A DNA stretch of 64,000 nucleotides from Syntrophales bacterium (lineage in GTDB: Bacteria; Desulfobacterota; Syntrophia; Syntrophales; UBA2210), in contig JALNXD010000006.1 in NCBI GenBank assembly GCA_023230565.1, positions 1 through 64,000 of the forward strand, in the 5' to 3' direction. Shown here piece by piece: positions 18,384-26,746 of this stretch (positions within the stretch are counted from its first letter, which is position 1; each line of letters begins with the position of its first letter). The notes beneath the pieces were generated by a model that worked only from the letters and a program-made list of their open reading frames with translations, was not told the DNA's origin and searched no databases. The position numbers were made by a program, and so were the translations under genes.

Positions 18384-19256
18384 TTATCCTCGTTCCCAAG
18401 AGAGATTGCGGACTATCCTCTCTACATGTCTGCTTCTGTTCATGCTGTAAAAATGGAGCCCCGGAACATTGTTTTGCAAAAGGTCATTGCTTTGACGAAG
18501 GGCGTATTCTATTCCGTATTCTTCGACACGTTCGTTTTCATCCTTTGAATTATAGAGCGCTTCATGAAGGGCGGAAGGAATTTTTGCGCCGCAGAGTGAA
18601 GCGATTTTCTGGATCTGCCGGTAGTTGAAAATAGGGAAGATTCCCGGTATAAGCGGTACATTGATTCCGGCCCGGATTGCGGCATCCCTGAATCGGTAAA
18701 AGTCGTCGTTATTATAAAAAAGCTGAGTGATCACAAAATCAGCGCCCGCGTCGATTTTTCTCTTCAGATTTTCGATATCTGCTTTGAAACTCGGTGCTTC
18801 CATATGCCCTTCGGGGTATCCTGCCACACCGATACAGAAAAAATTAAAGCGGCCGATGAATTCGACTAATTCATTGGCATATGCGAAGCCGCCTTTCTTT
18901 TTTGTAAAAGATGTCTGACCCGCCGGAGGGTCTCCGCGCAGCGCAAGTATGTTTTTTATATTGCCGCGGGTCAACTCTCCGAGTACATTTTCTATTTCCT
19001 GCCGGGTGGCACCTACGCACGTAAGATGCGCCATTACTTCGGCAGTTCCTCTTTTCTTCACTGCCGAAGCTATATCAACCGACATATCCCGGGTCGTGCC
19101 GCCGGCGCCATAGGTAACCGAAATAAAATCGGGATTAAGCTCCGAAAGCCGTTCGATCACCGCGAAGAGCCGATCGATGGTGCCGTCTCGAACTGGCGGG
19201 AATACCTCAAAAGAAAGTAATCTATTGTTGGCTCGATAAATGTCTTTTATTTTCAT
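18384..19256 (-). CDS. metF: 5,10-methylenetetrahydrofolate reductase
   Basis: Interconverts methyl- and methylene-H4folate. The 290-aa TIM barrel has the conserved N-terminal SFEVFPP, VTYGAGGTTRD, HLTCVG, LALRGDPP and GADFVITQLFYNNDDFYRF (FAD and folate site). In this operon it would oxidise methyl-H4folate delivered by the corrinoid system, or make methyl-H4folate for MetH. It has no obvious ribosome site, and it lies 132 bp after the activation-domain gene. Like other short anaerobe MetF proteins it may need a partner subunit, and none is adjacent. Confidence 0.94.
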   Translation of the reverse strand: MKIKDIYRANNRLLSFEVFPPVRDGTIDRLFAVIERLSELNPDFISVTYGAGGTTRDMSVDIASAVKKRGTAEVMAHLTCVGATRQEIENVLGELTRGNIKNILALRGDPPAGQTSFTKKKGGFAYANELVEFIGRFNFFCIGVAGYPEGHMEAPSFKADIENLKRKIDAGADFVITQLFYNNDDFYRFRDAAIRAGINVPLIPGIFPIFNYRQIQKIASLCGAKIPSALHEALYNSKDENERVEEYGIEYALRQSNDLLQNNVPGLHFYSMNRSRHVERIVRNLSWERG

Positions 19257-19388
19257 AATAGTAACAAGTGCCTTTCTATTATGGTAACATATTCAATCAA
19301 CAGTATGATTTGATTCAATTTATTATTTTCCGCACTATAGCGGCAGGCATAACTTTTCCTGATCGGGCAATAAATAATGGCTGTGGTG

Positions 19389-20087
19389 TCAGAGTTTTCG
19401 CAGTCGAAGGCGTCTCGCACTGCAATCCTTTTTTTTGCAGGACATACAAGGGTTATAAGGAATATTCCCTTCCGGTACTATTCCGAAAATTCCCGACACT
19501 GTTTTTTTTGGTGTCATCAGGCATGAAGAAGAAAGGGAAACGCCGATTCGTGCAGGATCAACAATCGTGAAAACCTTTTTTTGCTCCGTGAGAGGCCAGT
19601 CACAATATCCGGGGCTGAAGCGAAGCGTAACATCTGCATGTTCTTTTTGGAACCTTTTTTTCATAAGAAGTTGAAATTCATCGACTACATCCTCGATTGC
19701 GGCAGACCCTATTCTTTCAATAAGATATGCCGCTGTTAAATTACGCTTTGCATTTGCCCGTGCAATTGCCTTGTCGAGAGCGGGACCGATCGTCGCAATA
19801 AAGCATACTGCCTGCGTGCAATCCCGCATTACGCGGGCCAGCATGGAACTTTTGAGATTTTTGTTTCCCTGAAGAAGTACCGAGCCATTTCCTGCAGATA
19901 TAACTTTTACAATGCTAAAACTCAGCCGCGGGTCAACCCATTCATCGAACAACGAGTTCATTCCCATAGAGCGGGTTACTCTCGCAAGCCTGCGACCATG
20001 CCGCCCCTTCAACAGTTTTGCCATCTCGCCGCTTTCAGTTATGCGAGGGTGAAAATTGGATCTTATTGTCGCTTCTATTCGTTCCAT
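19389..20087 (-). CDS. MetH activation-domain-like protein with Cys-rich C-terminus
   Basis: A 232-aa protein of the B12-dependent methionine synthase activation-domain family (FSPGYCDWPLTEQ, then IGVSLSSSCLMTPKKTVSG). Unlike the homologue at 8557-9210 it ends in CMSCKKKDCSARR, a Cys cluster that could bind metal or an iron-sulfur centre. As first gene of the methyltransferase operon it is a good candidate for reductive activation of the corrinoid protein. The open frame continues upstream to 20192, but that end falls inside the predicted -35 box. ATG 20087 begins the conserved part, though its ribosome site is weak. Confidence 0.82.
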   Translation of the reverse strand: MERIEATIRSNFHPRITESGEMAKLLKGRHGRRLARVTRSMGMNSLFDEWVDPRLSFSIVKVISAGNGSVLLQGNKNLKSSMLARVMRDCTQAVCFIATIGPALDKAIARANAKRNLTAAYLIERIGSAAIEDVVDEFQLLMKKRFQKEHADVTLRFSPGYCDWPLTEQKKVFTIVDPARIGVSLSSSCLMTPKKTVSGIFGIVPEGNIPYNPCMSCKKKDCSARRLRLRKL

Positions 20088-20163
20088 TTTATTATCGTCC
20101 CTTTTTGTATCCGGGATATGAAAAGTAGATAGTGAAGTCGTACTGAAAATATTACTGTTGAAA

Positions 20164-20192
20164 TAAATACAACAAGAGAGAAGTATTGTCAA
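20164..20192 (-). promoter_or_regulatory. Sigma-70-type promoter of the methyltransferase operon
   Basis: On the minus strand TTGACA (20192-20187) is followed after 17 bp by TATTTA (20169-20164). Transcription would start near 20157, about 70 bases before the first gene. The -35 box is perfect and the -10 box is fair. Confidence 0.5.
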
Positions 20193-20236
20193 GCAAAGTG
20201 TTATTCATCACATTTCAGTAGATTGTAAAGCAGGAT

Positions 20237-20252
20237 CCTACAGTATGGTAGG
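20237..20252. promoter_or_regulatory. Candidate sigma-54 activator site (dyad) upstream of dapF
   Basis: CCTACAGTATGGTAGG has perfect 5-bp arms (CCTAC/GTAGG). Very similar sequences occur upstream of glnA (54361-54376) and in the amtB/activator intergenic region (52505-52520; weaker at 52281-52296). Its centre is about 104 bp from the -24 GG of the dapF promoter, a normal enhancer distance. Confidence 0.55.
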
Positions 20253-20346
20253 GAAACACGAACTCCTGGAATTCACCAATTCCGTTCTGTTTTGGATAGT
20301 ATAAATTAAAACAATATGATAGGTTTTATTTACCTTTATGTTTTTT

Positions 20347-20361
20347 TGGCACCGATATTGC
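20347..20361 (+). promoter_or_regulatory. Sigma-54 promoter of the dapF-carB operon
   Basis: TGGCAC-CGATA-TTGC, followed by TTT, matches the -24/-12 consensus at every core base, with exactly 10 bp between GG (20348-20349) and GC (20360-20361). Transcription should begin near 20372, leaving a leader of about 75 bases before dapF. Confidence 0.8.
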
Positions 20362-20446
20362 TTTCAAAACATTGACCTGCGAAATCGGAATGTATGCAGC
20401 TTCGTAGATGGAAATGTGTATCAAGCAAGGCCTGCAGGAGGTGAGT

Positions 20447-21349
20447 ATGAGAAAGATATGCGGCAGCGGAGAAAATTATTTGAATTTTTCCAAGATGTCC
20501 GGTCATGGAAACGATTTCATCGTGATCGATAATATGGCGGGGACTTTCGATGTCCAGTGGCCGGTCTTTGCAAGGAAGGTCTGCGAGCGGCGCCGGTCGA
20601 TCGGTGCCGATGGCGTGCTGCTGCTTGGAAAGGACGATCACGCCGATTTCAGCCTCAGGATCTTCAACGCCGATGGAAGCGAAGCTGAAATGTGCGGAAA
20701 CGGCGCAAGATGTGCGGCAGCATTCGCCCTTGAAAGCGAAATAGCAGATTCACCAATGACATTTCACACGCTTGCAGGAGATATCATTGCACTTGTCGAT
20801 AAAGAAGACATTTCAATTAAATTGATGGACGTGAAAAAAACTGAAGGGAACAGAATAGTTACTGTCCGGAAGGGAACGGTAATTCCCCTGTACTATATTG
20901 AAGTCGGTGTTCCTCATGCGGTCATATTAATGAAAGATCTGCAGGAATCGTCCATTTTAAAAGGACCGCTGATGGCTGTTCATGCGGAAGATATAGTTGA
21001 TTTGGGAAGAGAAGTCCGGTTTCATTCGGTCTTCAGCCCCCGAGGTGCAAATGTTGACTTTGTCGAGATAATAAACAGCGACAGAATACGTGTACGCACT
21101 TACGAAAGGGGAGTTGAAGGGGAAACTCTGGCATGCGGAACGGGGATAATAGCCTCTGCTGTAACGGCGAGTTTGATGGCCGATAAAAAAACGGAGGCTC
21201 TTACGGTTGAAGTGCCGGGAGGCGAGCTTGAAGTTCGTTTTCAGGATCAAGGATCATTTTTCAGTGATGTATGGCTCGCAGGGAAAATATCATGGATTTA
21301 TGAGGGAGTTACGCCTCTTTTTAAGGAGCAGGAATGGCAGGAACGGTAG
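20447..21349 (+). CDS. dapF: Diaminopimelate epimerase
   Basis: Converts LL- to meso-diaminopimelate for lysine and peptidoglycan. The 300-aa protein has the two catalytic cysteines in MCGNGARC (about residue 88) and LACGTGIIAS (about 229), plus KMSGHGNDFIVID near the N-terminus. ATG 20447 is chosen because AGGAGGTGAG stands just before it; an in-frame ATG 13 codons upstream has no such site. It is the first gene of a tight plus-strand operon and overlaps dapL by 16 bp. The promoter is of sigma-54 type. Confidence 0.94.
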   Translation: MRKICGSGENYLNFSKMSGHGNDFIVIDNMAGTFDVQWPVFARKVCERRRSIGADGVLLLGKDDHADFSLRIFNADGSEAEMCGNGARCAAAFALESEIADSPMTFHTLAGDIIALVDKEDISIKLMDVKKTEGNRIVTVRKGTVIPLYYIEVGVPHAVILMKDLQESSILKGPLMAVHAEDIVDLGREVRFHSVFSPRGANVDFVEIINSDRIRVRTYERGVEGETLACGTGIIASAVTASLMADKKTEALTVEVPGGELEVRFQDQGSFFSDVWLAGKISWIYEGVTPLFKEQEWQER

Positions 21350-22527
21350 AGTCGCAGCGGATTCAGCATATACCACCCTATCTTTTCGCGAGAATAGATA
21401 AAATAAAGGAAGAGGCGCGAAGGCGCGGAATCGATATCATCGATCTGGGAATCGGAGATCCGGATGTCGGGCCTCCGAAGGCGGTCATCGATACACTGGT
21501 AGAAAGCGCGCGCAGGGGAGGAACGCACCACTATTCGTCCTATGAAGGTCTGCCGGAACTGCGGGCGGCCTTTGCGGACTGGTTCGAAAAACGTTACGGC
21601 ATACGCCTCGATCCCGACAGGGAGGTCCTGCCTCTTTTGGGATCGAAGGAAGGGATCGGCCACATTTTCCTGTCCCTTGTCAATCCGGGCCAGGAGGTCC
21701 TTCTGCCCGATCCCGGCTATCCCGTGTATGCGGCCGGAACCGTCCTTGCCGGCGGCGTTCCCGTTTTCTTTCCATTGAGGGAAAAGAACGGATTCCTTCC
21801 GGATATAAAGGAGCTCACTCTTCTGGTGACGCAGAACACGAAGATGATCTGGATCAATTATCCCTCCAATCCCACGGCGGCAGTGTCCGATCTCGAAAAT
21901 CTTCAGAAGGTGGCGGATTTTGCCGATCATCATGGATTGATACTCTGCCATGACGCGGCCTACTCCGAAATTGTATACAACGGCAATCGTTCAGCAAGTA
22001 TTCTGCAGACTCGCGGGGGAAAAGAGAAGGGAATCGAATTTCATTCACTGTCGAAAACCTTCTGCATGCCCGGCTGGAGGGTTGGATTCGCCGCAGGAAA
22101 TGCAGCTATTATCGAAGCGCTGGCGCGGGTCAAGACGAATCTCGATTCAGGGATATTCCTGCCCATTCAGGAGGCAGCCGTTACGGCCCTTTGCGAATGC
22201 GAGGAAAGCGTAAAAGAAATATGCGCCCTGTTTGAATCAAGATGCAGCCGGTTCGTCAGCGGCTTGAGAGAGATCGGCTGGAACATTCCTATGCCGCAGG
22301 CTACCTTTTATATATGGGCGCCCATTCCTGCGGGCTCAAGTTCAATGGAATTCTGTGCCCACATTCTCGAAAAAACGGGTATCGTGTGCACGCCGGGAGT
22401 CGGGTTCGGAAAGCATGGCGAAGGGTTCATTCGCATGAGCATGACCATGCCCGAGGATCGCCTGGAAGAAGCTCTGGATCGATTTCAAGGCTTGAAAATG
22501 AAGTGGGGCAAGGAGGAAGTTGAATAA
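21334..22527 (+). CDS. dapL: LL-diaminopimelate aminotransferase
   Basis: Makes LL-diaminopimelate from tetrahydrodipicolinate and glutamate in one step, bypassing the succinylase or acetylase route. The 397 residues start with the DapL-type IQHIPPYLFARIDKIKEEA, followed by DLGIGDPDVGPP, NYPSNPTAAVSD and the PLP lysine in FHSLSKTFCMPGWRVGF. Pairing with dapF supports this reading over other class I aminotransferases. AAGGAGCAGGA precedes the ATG, which lies inside the dapF end; the stop overlaps the purF start by one base. Confidence 0.92.
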   Translation: MAGTVESQRIQHIPPYLFARIDKIKEEARRRGIDIIDLGIGDPDVGPPKAVIDTLVESARRGGTHHYSSYEGLPELRAAFADWFEKRYGIRLDPDREVLPLLGSKEGIGHIFLSLVNPGQEVLLPDPGYPVYAAGTVLAGGVPVFFPLREKNGFLPDIKELTLLVTQNTKMIWINYPSNPTAAVSDLENLQKVADFADHHGLILCHDAAYSEIVYNGNRSASILQTRGGKEKGIEFHSLSKTFCMPGWRVGFAAGNAAIIEALARVKTNLDSGIFLPIQEAAVTALCECEESVKEICALFESRCSRFVSGLREIGWNIPMPQATFYIWAPIPAGSSSMEFCAHILEKTGIVCTPGVGFGKHGEGFIRMSMTMPEDRLEEALDRFQGLKMKWGKEEVE

Positions 22528-23951
22528 TGCCCTGTTGTAAAAAGGACTGCCGACGAAACGCAGCCGCCGGTCTCAAGGAGTTCTGTGCCGTTTTCGGGAT
22601 CTTCGGTGACAGCGAGGCGGCGCGCAAGACATACCTGGGATTGTATTCACTGCAGCATCGGGGACAGGAAAGCTCAGGCATCGCTGCCTCCGACGGCTGC
22701 ACCATCGCCCTGCGTAAGGGAATGGGACTGGTATCGGCGGTTTTCTCCGACAGGGAAGTATTTTCGAAACTTCAGGGGAACTCCGCCATCGGCCATAACC
22801 GCTACTCGACGACGGGTCTTTCGGGGATCGGAAATGCGCAGCCTATACTGATCCGGTTCAAGGGGGGCAAGATCGCAGCGGCCCATAACGGAAATATTGT
22901 AAACGCGGGCGAGCTTCGAAAAAAAATGGAAAACGAAGGCTCGATTTTTCAAACCACATCGGACAGTGAAATCGTGCTCCATTTGATCGCCCGGTCCAGG
23001 GAGGAAAAGATTGAGGAAATGATAGCCGATTCGCTCGGGCAGGTAGAAGGAGCGTACAGCTTCGTCTTCCTTACGCCGGATACACTTATCGCAGCCCGGG
23101 ATCCCCGCGGTTTCAGGCCGCTCTGTCTCGGCAAGACCGAAACGGGCACTGTCGTCGCCTCCGAGTCCTGCGCTTTGGATATCATCAATGCCGAGTACCT
23201 CAGGGATGTGGCGCCGGGAGAAGTTTTGTCCGTCGGCAGTTCGGGAATTTCTTCCATCCATCTTCCGGAAGTTCGACCTCGATCGTTTTGCATGTTCGAG
23301 TATATTTATTTTTCAAGGCCCGACAGCATCGTGTTTGAAGAAAAGGTGGACAAGATAAGAAGACAGCTCGGAAGGACGCTGGCCAAGGAAGCGCCCTGCG
23401 ACGCCGATCTGGTGATCGCAGTTCCCGACTCGGCCAATACGGCGGCCCTCGGGTATGCCGGGTCTTCGGGGATCCGCTTCGAAATAGGGCTTATACGCAA
23501 TCACTACGTGGGACGCACTTTTATCGAGCCTCACCAGCATGAGCGCGATCTCGACGTGAAAATCAAATTCAACACCGTCTCCGGCGTATTGAAGGGGAAG
23601 CGGGTCGTGGTGGTCGAAGACTCGATCGTGCGGGGAACCACGCTGAGACAGCTGATTCACCTGATCAGGGAAGCAGGGGCGGCCGAGGTCCATGTCAGGG
23701 TCAGTTCGCCCCCGATTGTGTCTCCCTGTTTTTACGGCATAGATATCTCGAAATCGAGCGAACTTATCGCCGCGAGCCACAGCATCGAAGAGATCAGAAA
23801 ATTTCTGGGGGCGGACTCGCTGGCATACCTGTCTGTCGAGGGCATGCTCGATACGGTGAAGGACGGAAATGATTTCTGCAGGGCCTGCTTTACGGGGAAC
23901 TACCCGACGGCGACTCCCCGGAATTTCAACAAGGAGCATTTTGGCGAATAG
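22527..23951 (+). CDS. purF: Amidophosphoribosyltransferase, iron-sulfur type
   Basis: First committed step of purine synthesis: PRPP plus glutamine to phosphoribosylamine. The 474-aa protein has a 19-residue leader, unusually Cys-rich (MPCCKKDC), before the nucleophile of CAVFGIFG, so the leader should be removed on maturation. HRGQESSG and the PRPP loop VVVVEDSIVRGTT are present. Cysteines in FCMFEYIYF, SPCFYGID and DFCRACFTG match the [4Fe-4S] ligands of the Bacillus-type enzyme, which is oxygen-sensitive. AGGAGGA precedes the start, which overlaps the dapL stop. Confidence 0.95.
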   Translation: MPCCKKDCRRNAAAGLKEFCAVFGIFGDSEAARKTYLGLYSLQHRGQESSGIAASDGCTIALRKGMGLVSAVFSDREVFSKLQGNSAIGHNRYSTTGLSGIGNAQPILIRFKGGKIAAAHNGNIVNAGELRKKMENEGSIFQTTSDSEIVLHLIARSREEKIEEMIADSLGQVEGAYSFVFLTPDTLIAARDPRGFRPLCLGKTETGTVVASESCALDIINAEYLRDVAPGEVLSVGSSGISSIHLPEVRPRSFCMFEYIYFSRPDSIVFEEKVDKIRRQLGRTLAKEAPCDADLVIAVPDSANTAALGYAGSSGIRFEIGLIRNHYVGRTFIEPHQHERDLDVKIKFNTVSGVLKGKRVVVVEDSIVRGTTLRQLIHLIREAGAAEVHVRVSSPPIVSPCFYGIDISKSSELIAASHSIEEIRKFLGADSLAYLSVEGMLDTVKDGNDFCRACFTGNYPTATPRNFNKEHFGE

Positions 23952-23978
23952 TCAAATAGATACATAAGCACAGGCAAA

Positions 23979-24013
23979 AGGTTGAAGACCCCGAGTCGTG
24001 AACCCTTGAACCT
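23979..24013 (+). other. Intercistronic hairpin purF-carA
   Basis: AGGTTGAAG and CTTGAACCT pair over 9 bp with one mismatch around a 17-base loop, in the 79-bp gap before carA. There is no T-run, so it is more likely a processing or stability element than a terminator. Confidence 0.35.
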
Positions 24014-24030
24014 GCGAGCGGTGTTTTACA

Positions 24031-25137
24031 ATGAAAGCAATTCTTGCACTGGAAGATGGAAGATATTTCGAAGGCGAATCCTTCGGCGCCGAAGGCGAGC
24101 GGATGGGTGAGGTCGTGTTCAATACGGGCATGACGGGATACCAGGAGGTCCTGACCGATCCGTCCTACAAAGGACAGATAGTCGTCATGACGTACCCCCT
24201 CATCGGTAATTACGGGGTAAACGACAACGACAGCGAATCCCGATCGCTCTGGCTTGAAGGATTCGCGATCAATGAATTGAGCAGAAGGGCAAGTAATTAC
24301 CGATCGGCGGGCGATCTCGATTCGTACTTGCGAAAACACGGCGTTCCCGGAATTCAGGGGATCGATACCCGTGCATTGACCCGGCATATCCGTGAAGCCG
24401 GCGCGATGAGGGCCGTCCTTTCCACTGGCGAGACCGATCCCCAAAAGCTGGTCGCCAGGGCGAAGGAATCGCCGGGGCTCGTCGGAAGGGACCTGGTTTC
24501 GGAGGTTACCTCGCCGGTGCCTTACGACCTGGGGCAGCGTAAACAGCCCATTGTGGCAGTGCTTGACTTCGGGGTCAAATTCAGCATTCTTCGCCTTCTT
24601 CACGAGGCTGGTTGTCACGTCAAAATCCTCAATGCGGCCTCGACGGCGGACGATATCGTCCGGTTGAATCCCGACGGCGTTCTTCTTTCGAACGGGCCCG
24701 GCGATCCGGCTGCCGTCACCTATGCGATCGAAACGGTTCGGAATCTGATCGGATTGAAAACTATGCCGCTCTTCGGCATCTGTCTCGGTCATCAGCTCAT
24801 GGGGCTGGCATTGGGAGGAAAGACATACAAGCTGAAATTCGGCCATCACGGGAGCAACCATCCGGTCAAGGACCTGGCGACGGGAAAGATTCACATCACC
24901 GTTCAAAACCACGGATTTTGCGTGGATGAGAATACGCTCGACATCAATGAGATCGAGGTGACCCATATGAATCTTTATGACGGAACGCTGGAAGGGATCA
25001 GGCACAGGTCGCTTCCGATCTTTTCGGTCCAGTTCCACCCGGAGGCGGGACCGGGTCCCCACGATGCCCGCAGTCTCTTCAGCTGCTTCATCGAACAAAT
25101 AAAAAAGAGCCAGGAAGAAAAAAAACAACAAAGGTGA
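24031..25137 (+). CDS. carA: Carbamoyl-phosphate synthase, small (glutaminase) subunit
   Basis: Supplies ammonia from glutamine to CarB for pyrimidine and arginine synthesis. The 368 residues have the small-subunit N-terminal domain (GEVVFNTGMTGYQEVLTDPSY, GIDTRALTRHIRE) and a class I amidotransferase domain with the nucleophile in GICLGHQLMG and the His-Glu pair in QFHPE. All catalytic residues are present. It lies between purF and guaA and is separated from its partner carB by guaA, so three glutamine amidotransferases follow one another. Confidence 0.96.
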   Translation: MKAILALEDGRYFEGESFGAEGERMGEVVFNTGMTGYQEVLTDPSYKGQIVVMTYPLIGNYGVNDNDSESRSLWLEGFAINELSRRASNYRSAGDLDSYLRKHGVPGIQGIDTRALTRHIREAGAMRAVLSTGETDPQKLVARAKESPGLVGRDLVSEVTSPVPYDLGQRKQPIVAVLDFGVKFSILRLLHEAGCHVKILNAASTADDIVRLNPDGVLLSNGPGDPAAVTYAIETVRNLIGLKTMPLFGICLGHQLMGLALGGKTYKLKFGHHGSNHPVKDLATGKIHITVQNHGFCVDENTLDINEIEVTHMNLYDGTLEGIRHRSLPIFSVQFHPEAGPGPHDARSLFSCFIEQIKKSQEEKKQQR

Positions 25138-25141
25138 CAGA

Positions 25142-25167
25142 CCGCCGCTAACGGAAAATACCGGCGG
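25142..25167 (+). other. Intercistronic hairpin carA-guaA
   Basis: CCGCCG (25142-25147) and CGGCGG (25162-25167) form a 6-bp GC stem with a 14-base loop in the 58-bp gap. No T-run follows, so full termination is unlikely. Confidence 0.3.
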
Positions 25168-25195
25168 ACGGACTGCCTGCCCGGAGAAAAGAATC

Positions 25196-26734
25196 ATGCA
25201 GGAAATGGTAGCGGTATTCGATTTCGGTTCACAATATGCGCAGCTGATCGCACGAAGAATTCGAGAATTGGGCGTCTATTGCGAAATCGTCCGGCATAGT
25301 ATTACAAAAAAGGAACTGGCGGCGATGAATCCGTCGGCCCTTGTGTTTTCGGGGGGGCCGGCTTCGGTTCTCGACGAGAAGCATCCCGATATCGATCCGG
25401 AGATCTTGAATCTGTCAATTCCCATATTCGGCATCTGTTACGGGATGCAGCTGATGGGCCTGATAATGGGAGGGCAGGTCGAAAAAGGGAAAAGCGGAGA
25501 ATACGGACCGGCGAGGATTGACGTCCGTGACGGCGCCTCTCTCTTCGCCGGCCTGGATGCCGGCCTCGACGTATGGATGAGCCACGGCGATCATGTGGTG
25601 ATCCCTCCCGAGGGGTTCCGCATCCTGGCATCGACGCCGAGGTGCGCCGTAGCGGCAATGGGCGATGATGAGCGTAAAATTTACGGAGTCCAGTTTCATC
25701 CTGAAGTAGTGCATACGCCGAAGGGACCGGCGCTTCTCAAAAACTTCCTCTACCGGATTGCGCGTCTGAAGGGCGGGTGGACCATGGGCAAATTCATCGA
25801 GGAATCTGTTGCCCGCATTCGGGAAGCGGTGGGGAGGGCGGAGGTTGTCTGTGCCCTGTCCGGCGGTGTCGATTCGGCTGTTGTGGCGGCCCTCCTCAAT
25901 CGGGCCATCGGAGAACAGTCGAAGCCCTTCTTCGTGGATAACGGTGTGCTGCGCGCCCATGAAGTGGATGAAATCCGGTCGATCTTCACCAGGGATTATC
26001 CGCTTAATATCACAGTGGTAGACGCCGCGGACGAGTTTGTCAACGCGCTTGCCGGTGTCCTCGATCCGGAGCGGAAGAGAAAGATCATCGGTGAAACTTT
26101 CATCAAAGTATTCAAGGAGCAGACCCGCGGGATGAAAGACGCCCGGTTTCTGGCCCAGGGGACGCTCTACCCCGATGTGATCGAGAGCCGGTCGGCCCAT
26201 GGGGGGCCTTCCGCCATGATCAAAAGCCATCATAATGTCGGCGGGCTTCCGGCTGAACTGGGATTCGATCTTCTCGAACCGCTGCGGGAACTCTTCAAGG
26301 ACGAAGTGAGAAGGCTGGGGAAAGAACTGGGCCTTCCCGACCGGCTCTTGAAACGGCAGCCCTTCCCGGGACCGGGGCTGGCGGTGCGCATTGTGGGAGA
26401 GGTCAACCGGGAGAATCTCGCCGTGCTTCAGGCGGCGGATCTTATAATTCAGGACGAAATGTCCCGCTATGAAGGCTATGGGGATATCTGGCAGTCCTTC
26501 GCGGTGCTTCTTCCGGTGAAAAGTGTGGGAGTGATGGGAGACGAAAGGACCTATGCAAACGTAATCGCCCTTCGCGCCGTCACCAGCATGGACGGGATGA
26601 CCGCCGACTGGGCGAGGCTTCCCTACGATCTTCTGGGCAGGATTTCCTCAAGGATCATAAACGAAGTGAAGGGTGTCAACCGGGTCGTGTACGATATCAG
26701 CTCCAAGCCGCCGAGCACCATAGAGTGGGAATAG
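25196..26734 (+). CDS. guaA: GMP synthase (glutamine-hydrolysing)
   Basis: Converts XMP to GMP with ATP and glutamine. The 512 residues comprise a class I amidotransferase domain (GICYGMQLMG nucleophile, VQFHPEV), the ATP-pyrophosphatase domain with the PP-loop ALSGGVDSAV, and the dimerisation domain ending ISSKPPSTIEWE. Length and motifs are standard. GGAG precedes the ATG and carB follows after 12 bp, so it is co-transcribed with pyrimidine genes. Confidence 0.97.
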   Translation: MQEMVAVFDFGSQYAQLIARRIRELGVYCEIVRHSITKKELAAMNPSALVFSGGPASVLDEKHPDIDPEILNLSIPIFGICYGMQLMGLIMGGQVEKGKSGEYGPARIDVRDGASLFAGLDAGLDVWMSHGDHVVIPPEGFRILASTPRCAVAAMGDDERKIYGVQFHPEVVHTPKGPALLKNFLYRIARLKGGWTMGKFIEESVARIREAVGRAEVVCALSGGVDSAVVAALLNRAIGEQSKPFFVDNGVLRAHEVDEIRSIFTRDYPLNITVVDAADEFVNALAGVLDPERKRKIIGETFIKVFKEQTRGMKDARFLAQGTLYPDVIESRSAHGGPSAMIKSHHNVGGLPAELGFDLLEPLRELFKDEVRRLGKELGLPDRLLKRQPFPGPGLAVRIVGEVNRENLAVLQAADLIIQDEMSRYEGYGDIWQSFAVLLPVKSVGVMGDERTYANVIALRAVTSMDGMTADWARLPYDLLGRISSRIINEVKGVNRVVYDISSKPPSTIEWE

Positions 26735-26746
26735 AAGCGGATCTAT

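Noticed and set aside
6115..20087. Cobalamin or AdoMet riboswitch before the B12/methionine genes
   Set aside because: No B12-box or SAM-I core could be recognised in the gaps of this block.
23926..25197. Long open frames antisense to carA, guaA, carB and the glutamate synthase/pyrG region
   Set aside because: They mirror the strongly coding opposite strand in GC-rich genes, show odd composition and no family resemblance; the sense genes are certain.
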